Source: Arcicella lustrica (GTDB lineage Bacteria; Bacteroidota; Bacteroidia; Cytophagales; Spirosomataceae). Taken from it: 64,000 nucleotides of DNA. Where the stretch lies: NCBI RefSeq assembly GCF_034930985.1, contig NZ_JAYGIM010000022.1:9210-73209 (forward strand), written 5' to 3'. Both the position numbers and the translations under genes were made by a program. Numbering within the stretch: position 1 is the stretch's first letter; each line of letters begins with the position of its first letter. Under the pieces are notes generated by a model, which saw only the letters and a list, made by a program, of their open reading frames with translations, did not search any database and was not told the DNA's origin. Of this stretch, positions 44,669-53,223 are shown piece after piece.

Positions 44669-45310
44669 ATGACAAAAGAGCAAAACGATATAGAAATTCT
44701 TCCTTCCAATCAATCACTTCCTACGATGGAAGCCTTTTATACGCTTCAAGGCGAAGGCTTTCATCAAGGCAGAGCCGCTTATTTTATTCGTTTAGGCGGA
44801 TGCGATGTGGGCTGTCACTGGTGCGATGTGAAGGAATCTTGGGATATAAACGCACATCCAAAATTAAGTATTAGTCAAATCGTGGCGGAGGCTTCTGCTC
44901 ATGAAGGGCGTTTGGCGGTAATCACAGGTGGAGAGCCTTTGATGCACAATTTAGATGAACTAACTGAAGCTTTGCATCAAGCTGGTTTTGAAACCAATAT
45001 AGAAACATCTGGCGTTTGCGAACAAGTAACGGGTGTTTGGGATTGGATTTGTTTTTCACCTAAAAAATTCAAATCGCCTAATCCTGATATTTATGCAAAA
45101 GCGCATGAATTGAAAGTAATCATTTTCAATCAATCAGATTTTGAATGGGCTGAAAGCTTTGCAGCGGTGGTTTCTCCAGATTGTATGTTATACCTTCAAC
45201 CTGAATGGAGTAGAATGGAACAAATGCTTCCACAAATCATTGAGTACATCAAGAACAATCCGAAGTGGAGAATTTCGTTACAAGTTCATAAATTTATGGA
45301 TATTCCTTAG
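44669..45310 (+). CDS. queE: 7-carboxy-7-deazaguanine synthase QueE
   Basis: A 213-residue radical SAM enzyme of the queuosine pathway, turning 6-carboxytetrahydropterin into 7-carboxy-7-deazaguanine. Motifs: FYTLQGEGFHQGRAAYFIRLGGC, the cluster-binding CDVGCHWCD (C-x3-C-x2-C), ITGGEPLMH (SAM site), ETSGV and SPKKFKSP, ending WRISLQVHKFMDIP. Length typical. No other queuosine gene lies next to it. A TAATTTTG -7-like box sits at 44633-44640. Confidence 0.96.
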   Translation: MTKEQNDIEILPSNQSLPTMEAFYTLQGEGFHQGRAAYFIRLGGCDVGCHWCDVKESWDINAHPKLSISQIVAEASAHEGRLAVITGGEPLMHNLDELTEALHQAGFETNIETSGVCEQVTGVWDWICFSPKKFKSPNPDIYAKAHELKVIIFNQSDFEWAESFAAVVSPDCMLYLQPEWSRMEQMLPQIIEYIKNNPKWRISLQVHKFMDIP

Positions 45311-45358
45311 TAATCGAATGAGTTAATAGCGCATAATTAGGTGTACAAAATGTTTCTT

Positions 45359-45394
45359 TTCATTAGGGTGGGACTTAAGTCCCACCCTAATGAA
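45359..45394. repeat. 36-bp perfect palindrome, CATTAGGG family
   Basis: A perfect palindrome centred on CTTAAG (45359-45394; half-site TTCATTAGGGTGGGAC). A shorter relative with the same TTAGGG..GGACTTAAG.. layout is at 54209-54247. It may act as the queE terminator or be a mobile REP-type sequence. Confidence 0.8.
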
Positions 45395-45475
45395 TTTAGA
45401 TTTGAGCAATCGTTTTTATCCTGAAAACTTTTATTCATTTACTTAAATTCTTTTGCTCTATTAAATTTTTCAGAC

Positions 45476-47374
45476 ATGAGATACTTTCTTTTATTCTTCG
45501 TTTTATTTGTTTGTACTTCTCATTCAAAAGCTCAAAATACGCTGTCTTCAACCAATAAAAAAGCAATTGAGGCTTACCAAAAAGGTTTAAAAGCATTACA
45601 AGAACGCAACATTGAAATGGCTTTCAATGAATTTGAAGAAGCCATTGAAAAAGATAATTTATTTGTCGAACCTTACTTTCATTTAGCCAAATTGTACGAA
45701 CAAAGTCGCCAATTTGGCAATGCCATACTCAATTATGAAAAAGCTGTAAATGCCAAAGAAAAAAGCTCTGTTACCGAAATCGCTTCGCAACAGGTGGGAC
45801 AATTATACCTCAAAAAAGGAGATTATCAAAAGGCTTTAGTTTATCTGGAAAAAGGACTTCCCGCTGTTGCAGTTTCAAACCAAAAACGATATTTGGCTCG
45901 TTTAGAAAGCTGTAAGTTTGCCCTTAAATCTTTAGAAAATCCGCTAAAAATTACACCAGTTGAATTACCCAAAACTGTCAATCGTTTTGATTCTCAATAC
46001 TTCCCCGTACTTTCTGCTGACCGTGAAACACTAATTTTTACGGGTCAACAAGATAAAGATGAGAATCTTTATCAATCTGTTTTCAAAGACAGTACTTGGT
46101 CTGTTCCTGTTTCAATTTCAGATAAAATCAATACGCTTGAAAATGAAGGAACGGCTTCTATTTCTGCGGATGGTAGAACTTTGGTTTTTACTTCTTGTGG
46201 TGGGAGAAGAGGCTTTGGAAGTTGCGATTTATTCATTGCTTATAAAGAAGGAAATGACTGGTCGGCACCACAAAATTTAGGAACAAACATTAATTCTGGC
46301 GAATGGGAATCTCAGCCATCGCTTTCTGCCGATGGACGAACTTTATACTTCGTTTCGGATAGAAAAGGAAGTATAGGTAAAAGAGATATTTGGGTAAGTC
46401 AATTAGACTCAAGTAATACTTGGACGAAGGCAATCAATCTAGGCAATACAATCAATACCGTAGAAGACGACCTTTCTCCATTTATTCATGCCAATGGTAA
46501 AACGCTTTTTTTCTCTTCCGAAGGACATGTTGGTATGGGCGGATTGGATTTGTTTTTTGCTGAAAATCAACAAGGGAAATGGAGTACTCCAGAAAATTTA
46601 GGCTTTCCATTGAATACTCATGAAGACCAAGTTGCTTTATATATTAGTTCAGATAGCAAAAAAGCTTATTATTCTCTGGAAAGAAGTCAAGATGATAAAA
46701 TTCGTAGGGCAAAAATTGTAGAAATTACTTTGCCAGAAAGTTTACAGGCTAAATTCAAACCTACTTTTTTCTTGAAAGGAGTTGTTACTGATGCACAAAC
46801 CAAGCAAAAAATATCGGCTAACATTGAATTAGTATCATTGAAAGATAAAGAAAAAATAGGTTTATTTACTGCTGATAATCAAACTGGAATTTATACTTTC
46901 GTACTTACGGCTGGCAACGAATACGCCATTTTTGTGAATAAAAAAGGCTACTTTTTCAAGAGTATCAATGTGGATTTATCACAACAAATCGGGATTGATA
47001 AAATCCTTAATATTTCACTTGAACCTATTCAAAAGAATGCGAAAGAAATATTAAACAATATCTTTTTTGATACTGGAAAATGGGAATTACAACCAGCGTC
47101 TATGATTGAATTGGATAAATTAACACTTTTGCTGAATGAAAATAAAGGTTTACCGATTGAAGTTTCGGGGCATACTGACGATGTAGGAAAGGACGCTGAG
47201 AACTTAATTTTATCTCAGAAAAGAGCCAAATCCGTCAGAGATTATTTAGTGCAGAAAGGAATAAACCCTGCCATGGTAAAATCAGAAGGATATGGGAAAA
47301 CCAAACCACTTTTGCCAAATACTTCCGCAGAAAATAGAAAACTAAACCGAAGAATAGAGATAAAATTTTTATAA
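45476..47374 (+). CDS. OmpA-family outer-membrane protein with TPR and PD40 repeats
   Basis: A 632-residue exported protein. Signal peptide (FLLFFVLFVCTSHSKAQ); TPR-like helices ~25-150 (AYQKGLKALQERNIEMAFNEF); PD40 beta-propeller repeats ~165-410 (LSADRETLIFTGQQD, SISADGRTLVFTS, SLSADGRTLYFVSDRKG); a carboxypeptidase-like domain ~430-510; and the OmpA peptidoglycan-binding domain ~520-632 (NNIFFDTGKWELQPAS, VSGHTDDVGKDAENLILSQKRAKSV, NRRIEIKF). It tethers the outer membrane to peptidoglycan. The layout is shared with gliding/secretion-associated OmpA proteins, but none of those partners is nearby. The next gene starts one base after its stop. Confidence 0.93.
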   Translation: MRYFLLFFVLFVCTSHSKAQNTLSSTNKKAIEAYQKGLKALQERNIEMAFNEFEEAIEKDNLFVEPYFHLAKLYEQSRQFGNAILNYEKAVNAKEKSSVTEIASQQVGQLYLKKGDYQKALVYLEKGLPAVAVSNQKRYLARLESCKFALKSLENPLKITPVELPKTVNRFDSQYFPVLSADRETLIFTGQQDKDENLYQSVFKDSTWSVPVSISDKINTLENEGTASISADGRTLVFTSCGGRRGFGSCDLFIAYKEGNDWSAPQNLGTNINSGEWESQPSLSADGRTLYFVSDRKGSIGKRDIWVSQLDSSNTWTKAINLGNTINTVEDDLSPFIHANGKTLFFSSEGHVGMGGLDLFFAENQQGKWSTPENLGFPLNTHEDQVALYISSDSKKAYYSLERSQDDKIRRAKIVEITLPESLQAKFKPTFFLKGVVTDAQTKQKISANIELVSLKDKEKIGLFTADNQTGIYTFVLTAGNEYAIFVNKKGYFFKSINVDLSQQIGIDKILNISLEPIQKNAKEILNNIFFDTGKWELQPASMIELDKLTLLLNENKGLPIEVSGHTDDVGKDAENLILSQKRAKSVRDYLVQKGINPAMVKSEGYGKTKPLLPNTSAENRKLNRRIEIKFL

Positions 47375-47375
47375 A

Positions 47376-47885
47376 ATGAATGTCAAAGAAGCTATTCCAG
47401 AACGGTTTTCAAAAGAAAAGTTTGCTATAATCATTGATTGGATAGATGGAAATCCAGCAAGATTTGATGAATTAATGACTGTTTTCTTTGAAGGAGATAG
47501 CAGGAAAAACCAGCATGCTGCCAATATTATGTCGCATTGTATTGACCGTTGGAATTTTTTGATAATGCCTTACATTGAAAAAATGCTGTTGAATCTCAAG
47601 CAAGATAATTTACACGATGCCATCAAACGTAATACGATTCGAGTGTTACAAACTGTTGAAATCCCTGAAGAGTTAAATGGAATTGCGGCAGATATTTGCT
47701 TTCAATACTTGAGTAACCATGAAGAAGCGGTTGCCATCAAAGCATTTTCAATGACGGTTTTGTCCAATCTCAGCAAGCATTATCCTGAACTTAAAACGGA
47801 ATTGAAATTTATCTTAGAAGAGCAATTGCCATATCAATCTCCAGCATTTAAGAATCGAGCATTAAAGATTTTGAGTCAGCTTTGA
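47376..47885 (+). CDS. Unknown helical protein co-transcribed with the OmpA gene
   Basis: A 169-residue all-helical, probably HEAT-repeat-like protein (FAIIIDWIDGNPARFDELMTVF, IKRNTIRVLQTVEIPEEL, AVAIKAFSMTVLSNLSKHYPEL). It starts one base after the OmpA-family stop codon, so translation is probably coupled. No signal peptide, so cytoplasmic. Function unknown. Confidence 0.8.
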   Translation: MNVKEAIPERFSKEKFAIIIDWIDGNPARFDELMTVFFEGDSRKNQHAANIMSHCIDRWNFLIMPYIEKMLLNLKQDNLHDAIKRNTIRVLQTVEIPEELNGIAADICFQYLSNHEEAVAIKAFSMTVLSNLSKHYPELKTELKFILEEQLPYQSPAFKNRALKILSQL

Positions 47886-47981
47886 GTGTGAAAGCATATT
47901 TTTAATCTCAGAATTTCAGTAGTTTAAACTTGCTTTATACTTTTGACATAAAGTATTACATATCCTAAAATAACTAAGAAA

Positions 47982-48893
47982 ATGTCTGAAATTTCTCGTC
48001 GTGATTTCCTTTATCAAGCAGGTTTATTAGCTTCTGCTTCTCTGTTTTCTTTTGAAAGTCTGGCTAAAGTACCTAATCTTCAATTAGCATATTCTGCCAT
48101 TACTTGGGGTGGCAAAGACCTTGATGCTATGAAAGATATTACTTCATTAGGCTTTAAAGGCGTTCAATTAAGAGCCAATGCCTATGATACCTATAAAACC
48201 AAAGTACAAGAATTGAAAGACGTAATCGCTTCTAACGGTTTGTCTTTAGCGATGTTTTCTAGTGGAAATGTTGAGATTGACCCTGCTAAAGAAGCAAGTA
48301 CTATTGATTATCACGTAGCTCATGCAAGTTTTGTAAAAGCCTTGGGTGGAAACGCTATTCAATTAACTAATTCTGTGCGTCCGAAAGATAGATTGCCAAC
48401 AACCGATGAGTTAAAACGTTTGGCTTTCGTTATGAATGAGATTGGAAAACAAACGGCTGATTTAGGAGTACAAGCGGTGTATCATAATCACATGCACCAA
48501 TTAGGAGAAACCCCCGAAGAAGTAGATGTAATTGTACAGGCGATGAATCCTAAATACATAAAATTATTATTGGATGTTGCTCATTATCATCAAGGAGGAG
48601 GCATTCCTGCAAAGGCAGTTTTACAATATAAGGACATCATTGGAGCATTGCATATTAAAGATGTAAAGAGTCCTTTGGCAGATAAGCCTAATGACCCCAA
48701 AGCTTATAAATTTGTAGAATTAGGACAAGGAAATGTAGATTTGAAAGCGGTCTTTGATAATCTTCAAAAGATTAACTATAAAAAATGGGCAATTGTAGAA
48801 TTAGATGGCGTACCTGAAAAAACTCGTACTCCTTTGCAGTCAGCAGAAATCAGTAAAGCATTTTTAAAAGATACAATCGGCTTTAAGATTTAA
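47982..48893 (+). CDS. Tat-exported TIM-barrel sugar phosphate isomerase/epimerase-like protein (second copy)
   Basis: A 303-residue TIM barrel with a Tat-like signal (SRRDFLYQAGLLASASLF). Barrel motifs: LQLAYSAITWGGKDLDAM, KGVQLRANAY, AVYHNHMHQLGE, LLLDVAHYHQGG, ALHIKDVKSPL, and WAIVELDGVPEKT. Same family as 29964-30842 but clearly different in sequence. Expected in the periplasm acting on a sugar-like substrate, unknown. Confidence 0.9.
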   Translation: MSEISRRDFLYQAGLLASASLFSFESLAKVPNLQLAYSAITWGGKDLDAMKDITSLGFKGVQLRANAYDTYKTKVQELKDVIASNGLSLAMFSSGNVEIDPAKEASTIDYHVAHASFVKALGGNAIQLTNSVRPKDRLPTTDELKRLAFVMNEIGKQTADLGVQAVYHNHMHQLGETPEEVDVIVQAMNPKYIKLLLDVAHYHQGGGIPAKAVLQYKDIIGALHIKDVKSPLADKPNDPKAYKFVELGQGNVDLKAVFDNLQKINYKKWAIVELDGVPEKTRTPLQSAEISKAFLKDTIGFKI

Positions 48894-49415
48894 TTGTATT
48901 TGAATAACTTTAGCGGCTTAGACAAATTGCTAGATTTGTCTAAGCTAAAATTGACAATATTTTACTCCTTGTTACTATTTTCCTCTGGTATTTCTTATTA
49001 TCTCTCCTCAAGAAATCACTCCCCTAATTTTTGCAAAGTTGAATATGCTAAATCTTTGATGGCATGCTTTCGTATATTTATCGAAGTTCAAAGAAATAAT
49101 AAATCTTTCTAAAAGAAAGTTGGAACTATCTTTTCTCCATTCATCTGGGCATTTATTGGTTGTTCCGACAAATGAATCTCCACGATAGGATTAACTAATC
49201 ATATTGATGCTTTGTAATGATGTTTTAAAAACTAATAGAACAATAAACAGGGATGCTTCTTGGTTAATAAATGGATAGATAAAACGCTTGTTTCTGAGTT
49301 TATAGATATTTTACAAGTGAGGAAATACTTTGTTTTTTAACTGTAAAAACATTGGTAAACGGGGTATAATTATTTATTTTTATAATATAATTGTAAATAT
49401 TATCCTACATGAAAT
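48894..49415. other. Long intergenic region with a hairpin, no gene accepted
   Basis: 522 bases. A 12-bp hairpin (48916-48927 with 48934-48945, GCTTAGACAAAT core) probably ends the upstream transcript. A 72-residue frame starting at the isomerase stop codon crosses that hairpin and has no family features. The rest is AT-rich and holds the promoter of the GT14 gene. Confidence 0.55.
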
Positions 49416-50282
49416 ATGAAATTAGCTCACTTAATATTAACTTATACTGACCCAAAGCAGACTGAAAGAATGATTATGAATCTGTGGCATCCAGACTCAG
49501 ATTTTTATATTCATGTCGATGAAAAAATAGATATAAAGCCTCACCTATATTTAAATGATATTAAAAATGTTTATCTAATCAAAAATCGAGTTGAAGTAAG
49601 ATGGGCTGGATATAATACTGTTAAAGCCACTTTTAGTTGTATTAAAGAAATTGAAGCAACAGGAAAAAAGTATAATTATATCAACTTTATGAGTGGACAA
49701 GATTATCCAATTAAACCTTTAGAATATATTTTAGCGTTTTTGAAAGCTAATCAAGGAAAACAATTTATCGAAGCCATCAATATTGAACAGGATGTAAAGG
49801 AAGACATTCCAAAACTAAATCGTTTTCATTTAGTTAACTTTACATTCAGAGGAAAATATAAGCTTGAATGGCTAATTAATATTTTTCTTGCTCCAAGAAA
49901 AATACCTAAAGAACTTACTATTTATGGCAAGGCAATGTTTTGGACTTTAACGCAAGATGCTGCTAATTATGTAGTAAAAACAGTTGAAGGAAATAGAAAA
50001 TTTTTAAATTTCTTTCTATATAGTTGGGGCTGTGACGAGTTTGTTTTTCAAACTATTTTAATGAATTCTTGTTATCGAGATGCCATAACAAATAATCATG
50101 TAATATATTTAGATTGGTCGGCTGGGGGATCACATCCCAAAACGCTTGGTGTTGAAGATTTTGATAGTTTAATGAAGTCGGAACATCTTTTTGCTAGAAA
50201 ATTTAAAATGAGTCACGATTCAGAAATACTGGATTTAATTGATAAAAACATACTTAAAGATAATAAATGGCTGAACTCTTAA
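49416..50282 (+). CDS. GT14 (core-2/I-branching) glycosyltransferase
   Basis: A 288-residue beta-1,6-N-acetylglucosaminyltransferase-family protein: KLAHLILTYTDPKQTERMIMNL, FYIHVDEKIDIKP, RVEVRWAGYNTVKATFSCI, INFMSGQDYPIKP, MFWTLTQDAANYVV, and the late DEFVFQTILMNS with IYLDWS. The family transfers sugars in surface polysaccharide or glycoprotein synthesis. Very AT-rich. Its last 16 bases overlap the cupin gene. Confidence 0.9.
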   Translation: MKLAHLILTYTDPKQTERMIMNLWHPDSDFYIHVDEKIDIKPHLYLNDIKNVYLIKNRVEVRWAGYNTVKATFSCIKEIEATGKKYNYINFMSGQDYPIKPLEYILAFLKANQGKQFIEAINIEQDVKEDIPKLNRFHLVNFTFRGKYKLEWLINIFLAPRKIPKELTIYGKAMFWTLTQDAANYVVKTVEGNRKFLNFFLYSWGCDEFVFQTILMNSCYRDAITNNHVIYLDWSAGGSHPKTLGVEDFDSLMKSEHLFARKFKMSHDSEILDLIDKNILKDNKWLNS

Positions 50283-50635
50283 CATTAAAAACTTTTCACG
50301 ATAACAGAGGTTCATTAACGGTTCTAGATCGTATCATTCCATTCGAAGTAAAAAGATTGTTTTATATATATGGTGTTGATGAATCATCAAGAGGGGGGCA
50401 TAGGCACCATGAAACAAGGCAAGCCGCTATTTGTATTCAAGGTTCTTGTGAAATTGTAAACCACAATGGAGAAAAACAAGAGCTGTTTTTATTGGATACT
50501 CCTGATAAATGCCTAATTCTTGAATCAAGAGATTGGCATATTATGCAAAACTTTAAGCCGAATACCATTTTATTAGTATTAGCTTCAACTGCATTCGACC
50601 CATCCGATTACATTTTTGAACCTTACGATGCTTAG
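50267..50635 (+). CDS. FdtA/WxcM-like cupin (sugar 3,4-ketoisomerase family)
   Basis: A 122-residue cupin: LLTLKTFHDNRGSLTVLDRIIPF, FYIYGVDESSRGGHRHHETRQAAICIQGSCEI, with the paired His of the FdtA/QdtA group, and HIMQNFKPNTILLVLASTAFDPSDYIFE. The family isomerises dTDP-4-keto-6-deoxyglucose to the 3-keto form for amino-deoxy sugars. It overlaps the GT14 gene by 16 bp (different frame). The aminotransferase and acetyltransferase normally found next to fdtA are absent here. Confidence 0.88.
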   Translation: MAELLTLKTFHDNRGSLTVLDRIIPFEVKRLFYIYGVDESSRGGHRHHETRQAAICIQGSCEIVNHNGEKQELFLLDTPDKCLILESRDWHIMQNFKPNTILLVLASTAFDPSDYIFEPYDA

Positions 50636-50705
50636 AGTATTCCAAATTTTCTCTGAATATGATTTTGAGTATCCAGAAAAAATTTGAAATGAACTCATTA
50701 GTACT

Positions 50706-52241
50706 TTATAAGCCAATATTTACTCCTACATTAAGTGCATTACTTCGCATATAAGATTTTAGTTCTTGATTTTGTACCCAAGTGTTGAATGAATTTTGGG
50801 TTGAACCTTCTACATGCAAGCCCAATCTTGGTGTAAATTGCCAGCGTATCCCAAGTCCAGCACGAATACCAAAAACAAAATCAGAGGCATTTTCAAGATG
50901 ATTGCTCGTGTAGTCAATTCTTGCTTTTTCATTTACTGCTAAAGACGAAGACAGCATCATACGAGCATCGTTGGCTATATATCTATAAGAGGTTTGTCTT
51001 TGAAAAACAAAATCAGCAACAGTATAAAGTTGAAAATTGAGGTATTTTTTCTTTTTACTTTTGAAAGATATAAGATCATTCTGAGTGGTAAGTGCCAAGG
51101 AATAAGTTTTCATCGTATGATTTTCTGAAAGGAATACATCCCTTGTAGTATCTAACGTATTAGGCACTTTTGTAATAAAACCATCAAATCTATTAACGGG
51201 AATGTTAACTGTACCTGTCGGTAAAATTGCACTATAATATTGTGTGCCGTTCTTGGTCGTTAAATTTAATTTAGGCGATGTCCAAAAACTACTCCAAATA
51301 GGTAAATAAACGTATGGGGCACCCACATCATAAGTATTGTAGGTGAAGCTTATGCCCATTCTTGATCTTTTTGTGAGCTTCCAAGAAACATTAGCCTTAA
51401 AATTATATCCTTTTCCTTTTTCAGGGTATAGGTTAGTTCCTGTCATAGATTTATCAGATTTAAAAGTCCATTCATTCCAAAGAGAGCCATAATCGAAGGA
51501 AATAATGGGGTGTTTTAAACTGAATTTAGAACCTGTACTTTCAGGTTTGTTTTCGTCTTTTCCTTCATCTGACAATGACTGAATTGGGCGAATTTTTCCA
51601 TTAAGGTTTTTATGGTTTTTGAATGATAAGTCTTTCAAAAAAAGGTCTTTGTGACTGAGTGTTTGCAGCTTGTTATTAATTAATTTATTGTCTGTAGTAA
51701 GTATTTCTCCATTATTATTGCCCATTGCTACTGATGTTTGATTTACAGAATTACTCAATTTAGTATCAACAATTGTAGGAATATTAATACTTGATGAGTT
51801 TCTCGATTTTCTATGAATCGTAGCATTGACAGATTTTTTCTCAACATGGTTATCAACATTAAGTAAATTACTTCTTGAATTTTCTACGTCATCTTTTTCA
51901 GTCTTAACATCATTTTCTGAACTATTTTTTATGGTTGTTTCTCCAGATTGATTAGCTAATACTTGTTGTTTTGGATAGATTTCTGTAGTACGCAAAGTAA
52001 TCTCTTGATGATGTTTTTCCATTACTTCATTATCTGTTAAAAACCATAAAGCAATGCCAGCAGTAATGATAATTCCCAACGATAAAAGAGTATATTTAAG
52101 TAAAGGTGCTATTCCTATACTTTCCTTAGCAATGGTTTCCGCAGCGATATTACTCCATAGATTTTCGGGTGGAGGGAAAGCTTGATTTTCAAGAGACTTT
52201 CTGAAAAAGCTATCTAATTTATTTTCTTGGTTATCTTCCAT
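50706..52241 (-). CDS. Anti-sigma-like membrane protein with a beta-barrel-like C-terminus
   Basis: A 511-residue protein starting 8 bp after the sigma gene. Residues 1-40 are a short cytoplasmic sigma-binding-type segment (LDSFFRKSLENQAFPPPENLW). One membrane helix lies at ~47-68 (LLKYTLLSLGIIITAGIALWFL). Next is a ~180-residue Ser/Asn/Lys-rich linker. Residues ~245-511 alternate like outer-membrane beta strands (MGISFTYNTYD, FGIRAGLGIRWQF, LGLHVEGSTQNSF, ALNVGVNIGL). It would span the envelope from cytoplasm to outer membrane. Signal sensed unknown. Confidence 0.75.
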   Translation of the reverse strand: MEDNQENKLDSFFRKSLENQAFPPPENLWSNIAAETIAKESIGIAPLLKYTLLSLGIIITAGIALWFLTDNEVMEKHHQEITLRTTEIYPKQQVLANQSGETTIKNSSENDVKTEKDDVENSRSNLLNVDNHVEKKSVNATIHRKSRNSSSINIPTIVDTKLSNSVNQTSVAMGNNNGEILTTDNKLINNKLQTLSHKDLFLKDLSFKNHKNLNGKIRPIQSLSDEGKDENKPESTGSKFSLKHPIISFDYGSLWNEWTFKSDKSMTGTNLYPEKGKGYNFKANVSWKLTKRSRMGISFTYNTYDVGAPYVYLPIWSSFWTSPKLNLTTKNGTQYYSAILPTGTVNIPVNRFDGFITKVPNTLDTTRDVFLSENHTMKTYSLALTTQNDLISFKSKKKKYLNFQLYTVADFVFQRQTSYRYIANDARMMLSSSLAVNEKARIDYTSNHLENASDFVFGIRAGLGIRWQFTPRLGLHVEGSTQNSFNTWVQNQELKSYMRSNALNVGVNIGL

Positions 52242-52249
52242 TGTCTTCT

Positions 52250-52789
52250 TTATTTCGTTACTCCCGATAATTTTTTCTGTAAAATTCTTCTGGCATCAGC
52301 CAAATTAGATTTAGAAGTACCTTCGCCAATGCCCAATTGTTCGGCAATTTCTCGGTGTTTCAGTCCTTCAAAAACATAGAGGTTAAACACTAACCTGTAT
52401 GATGGCGGTAATTCTTGAATCAATTGTAAAATTTCTTGATTGGATAAATAACCAAGAATATCGTCTTCACTTTCTATGTCAAAAACCTCTTCACTATCTT
52501 CAAAAGCAATGTTTTTCCATTTGGTTTTACTTCTAAAATATTCTAAAGCGGTGTTGACAACCACTCGTTTTGCCCAACCTTCAAAAGAACCTTCGTTTCT
52601 AAAGTTTTTCAGTTGATGATAAATCTTGATAAAACTTTCTTGTAAAATGTCCTTTGCTTCATCTTTATCCGCAGCATAGCGCAAGCATACCCCAAACATT
52701 TTTGGCGCAAGGGCTTGGTAAATCTTCTCGAAAACAAGATGATTTCCTTCTTGAAACTGTTCTATGAATGATGAGAGTTTATCAGGCAT
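52250..52789 (-). CDS. Sigma-70 family (ECF-type) factor
   Basis: A 179-residue sigma factor (ATG 52789; the longer frame from 52975 begins in non-coding sequence). Region 2: FEKIYQALAPKMFGVCLRY, KDILQESFIKIYHQL. Region 4: LIQELPPSYRLVFNLYVFEGLKHREIAEQL, SKSNLADARRILQKKL. The anti-sigma-like gene follows at 8 bp, so the pair is co-transcribed. A TACATTTG box on the minus strand at 52933-52940 fits a -7 element 144 bp upstream. Confidence 0.94.
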   Translation of the reverse strand: MPDKLSSFIEQFQEGNHLVFEKIYQALAPKMFGVCLRYAADKDEAKDILQESFIKIYHQLKNFRNEGSFEGWAKRVVVNTALEYFRSKTKWKNIAFEDSEEVFDIESEDDILGYLSNQEILQLIQELPPSYRLVFNLYVFEGLKHREIAEQLGIGEGTSKSNLADARRILQKKLSGVTK

Positions 52790-53223
52790 AATTTTAAACG
52801 AATAGCTAAGAAATCGGTTTCTAAAGATAAGATGGAATTTGAGATGAAATGGTGGGTTGAGGTGGGAGAATTTTTTTTGACAAAAGAAGGAAGAGACAAG
52901 AAGCAAGACTTGAGATTCAAGACACAAGATGCCAAATGTACAAAACCTGATTTTTAAGAAGGAATATATTGACAAAAAATAAAAACAAGTTGTCAGAATT
53001 TTGTTATACTCTTATGAGAGTACAATCTAACGAACTTACTAAATAAGTATAGCCTTGTTGTATTGGATAAATTAGTAATTTTTATTCTAACACAAATAAA
53101 GGAAATAAAATGAAACTCAATTGTAAATCAACATGATTTTGATAGATATTGAGTTAGAACTTTACCTTAAAAAGAGAACTTTCTTGTATCTAAAATCTTG
53201 CTTCTTTTGTCTAAAAATAAAAA
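52790..53223. other. Intergenic region between divergent sigma and MpaB-family genes
   Basis: 434 bases of AT-rich sequence. A minus-strand TACATTTG (52933-52940) may be the -7 element of the sigma gene. Nothing else recognised. Confidence 0.45.

Noticed and set aside
44518..44874. 118-residue plus-strand frame overlapping the queE start
   Set aside because: It overlaps queE in another frame and has no family features.
48894..49112. 72-residue frame directly after the isomerase-like gene
   Set aside because: It begins at the stop codon of the previous gene, crosses a hairpin, and has no recognisable family or conserved composition.
49113..49415. Possible transposase remnant in the gap before the GT14 gene
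   Set aside because: Short translated pieces such as NKWIDKTLVSEFIDIL have no match I can name and no terminal repeats were found.
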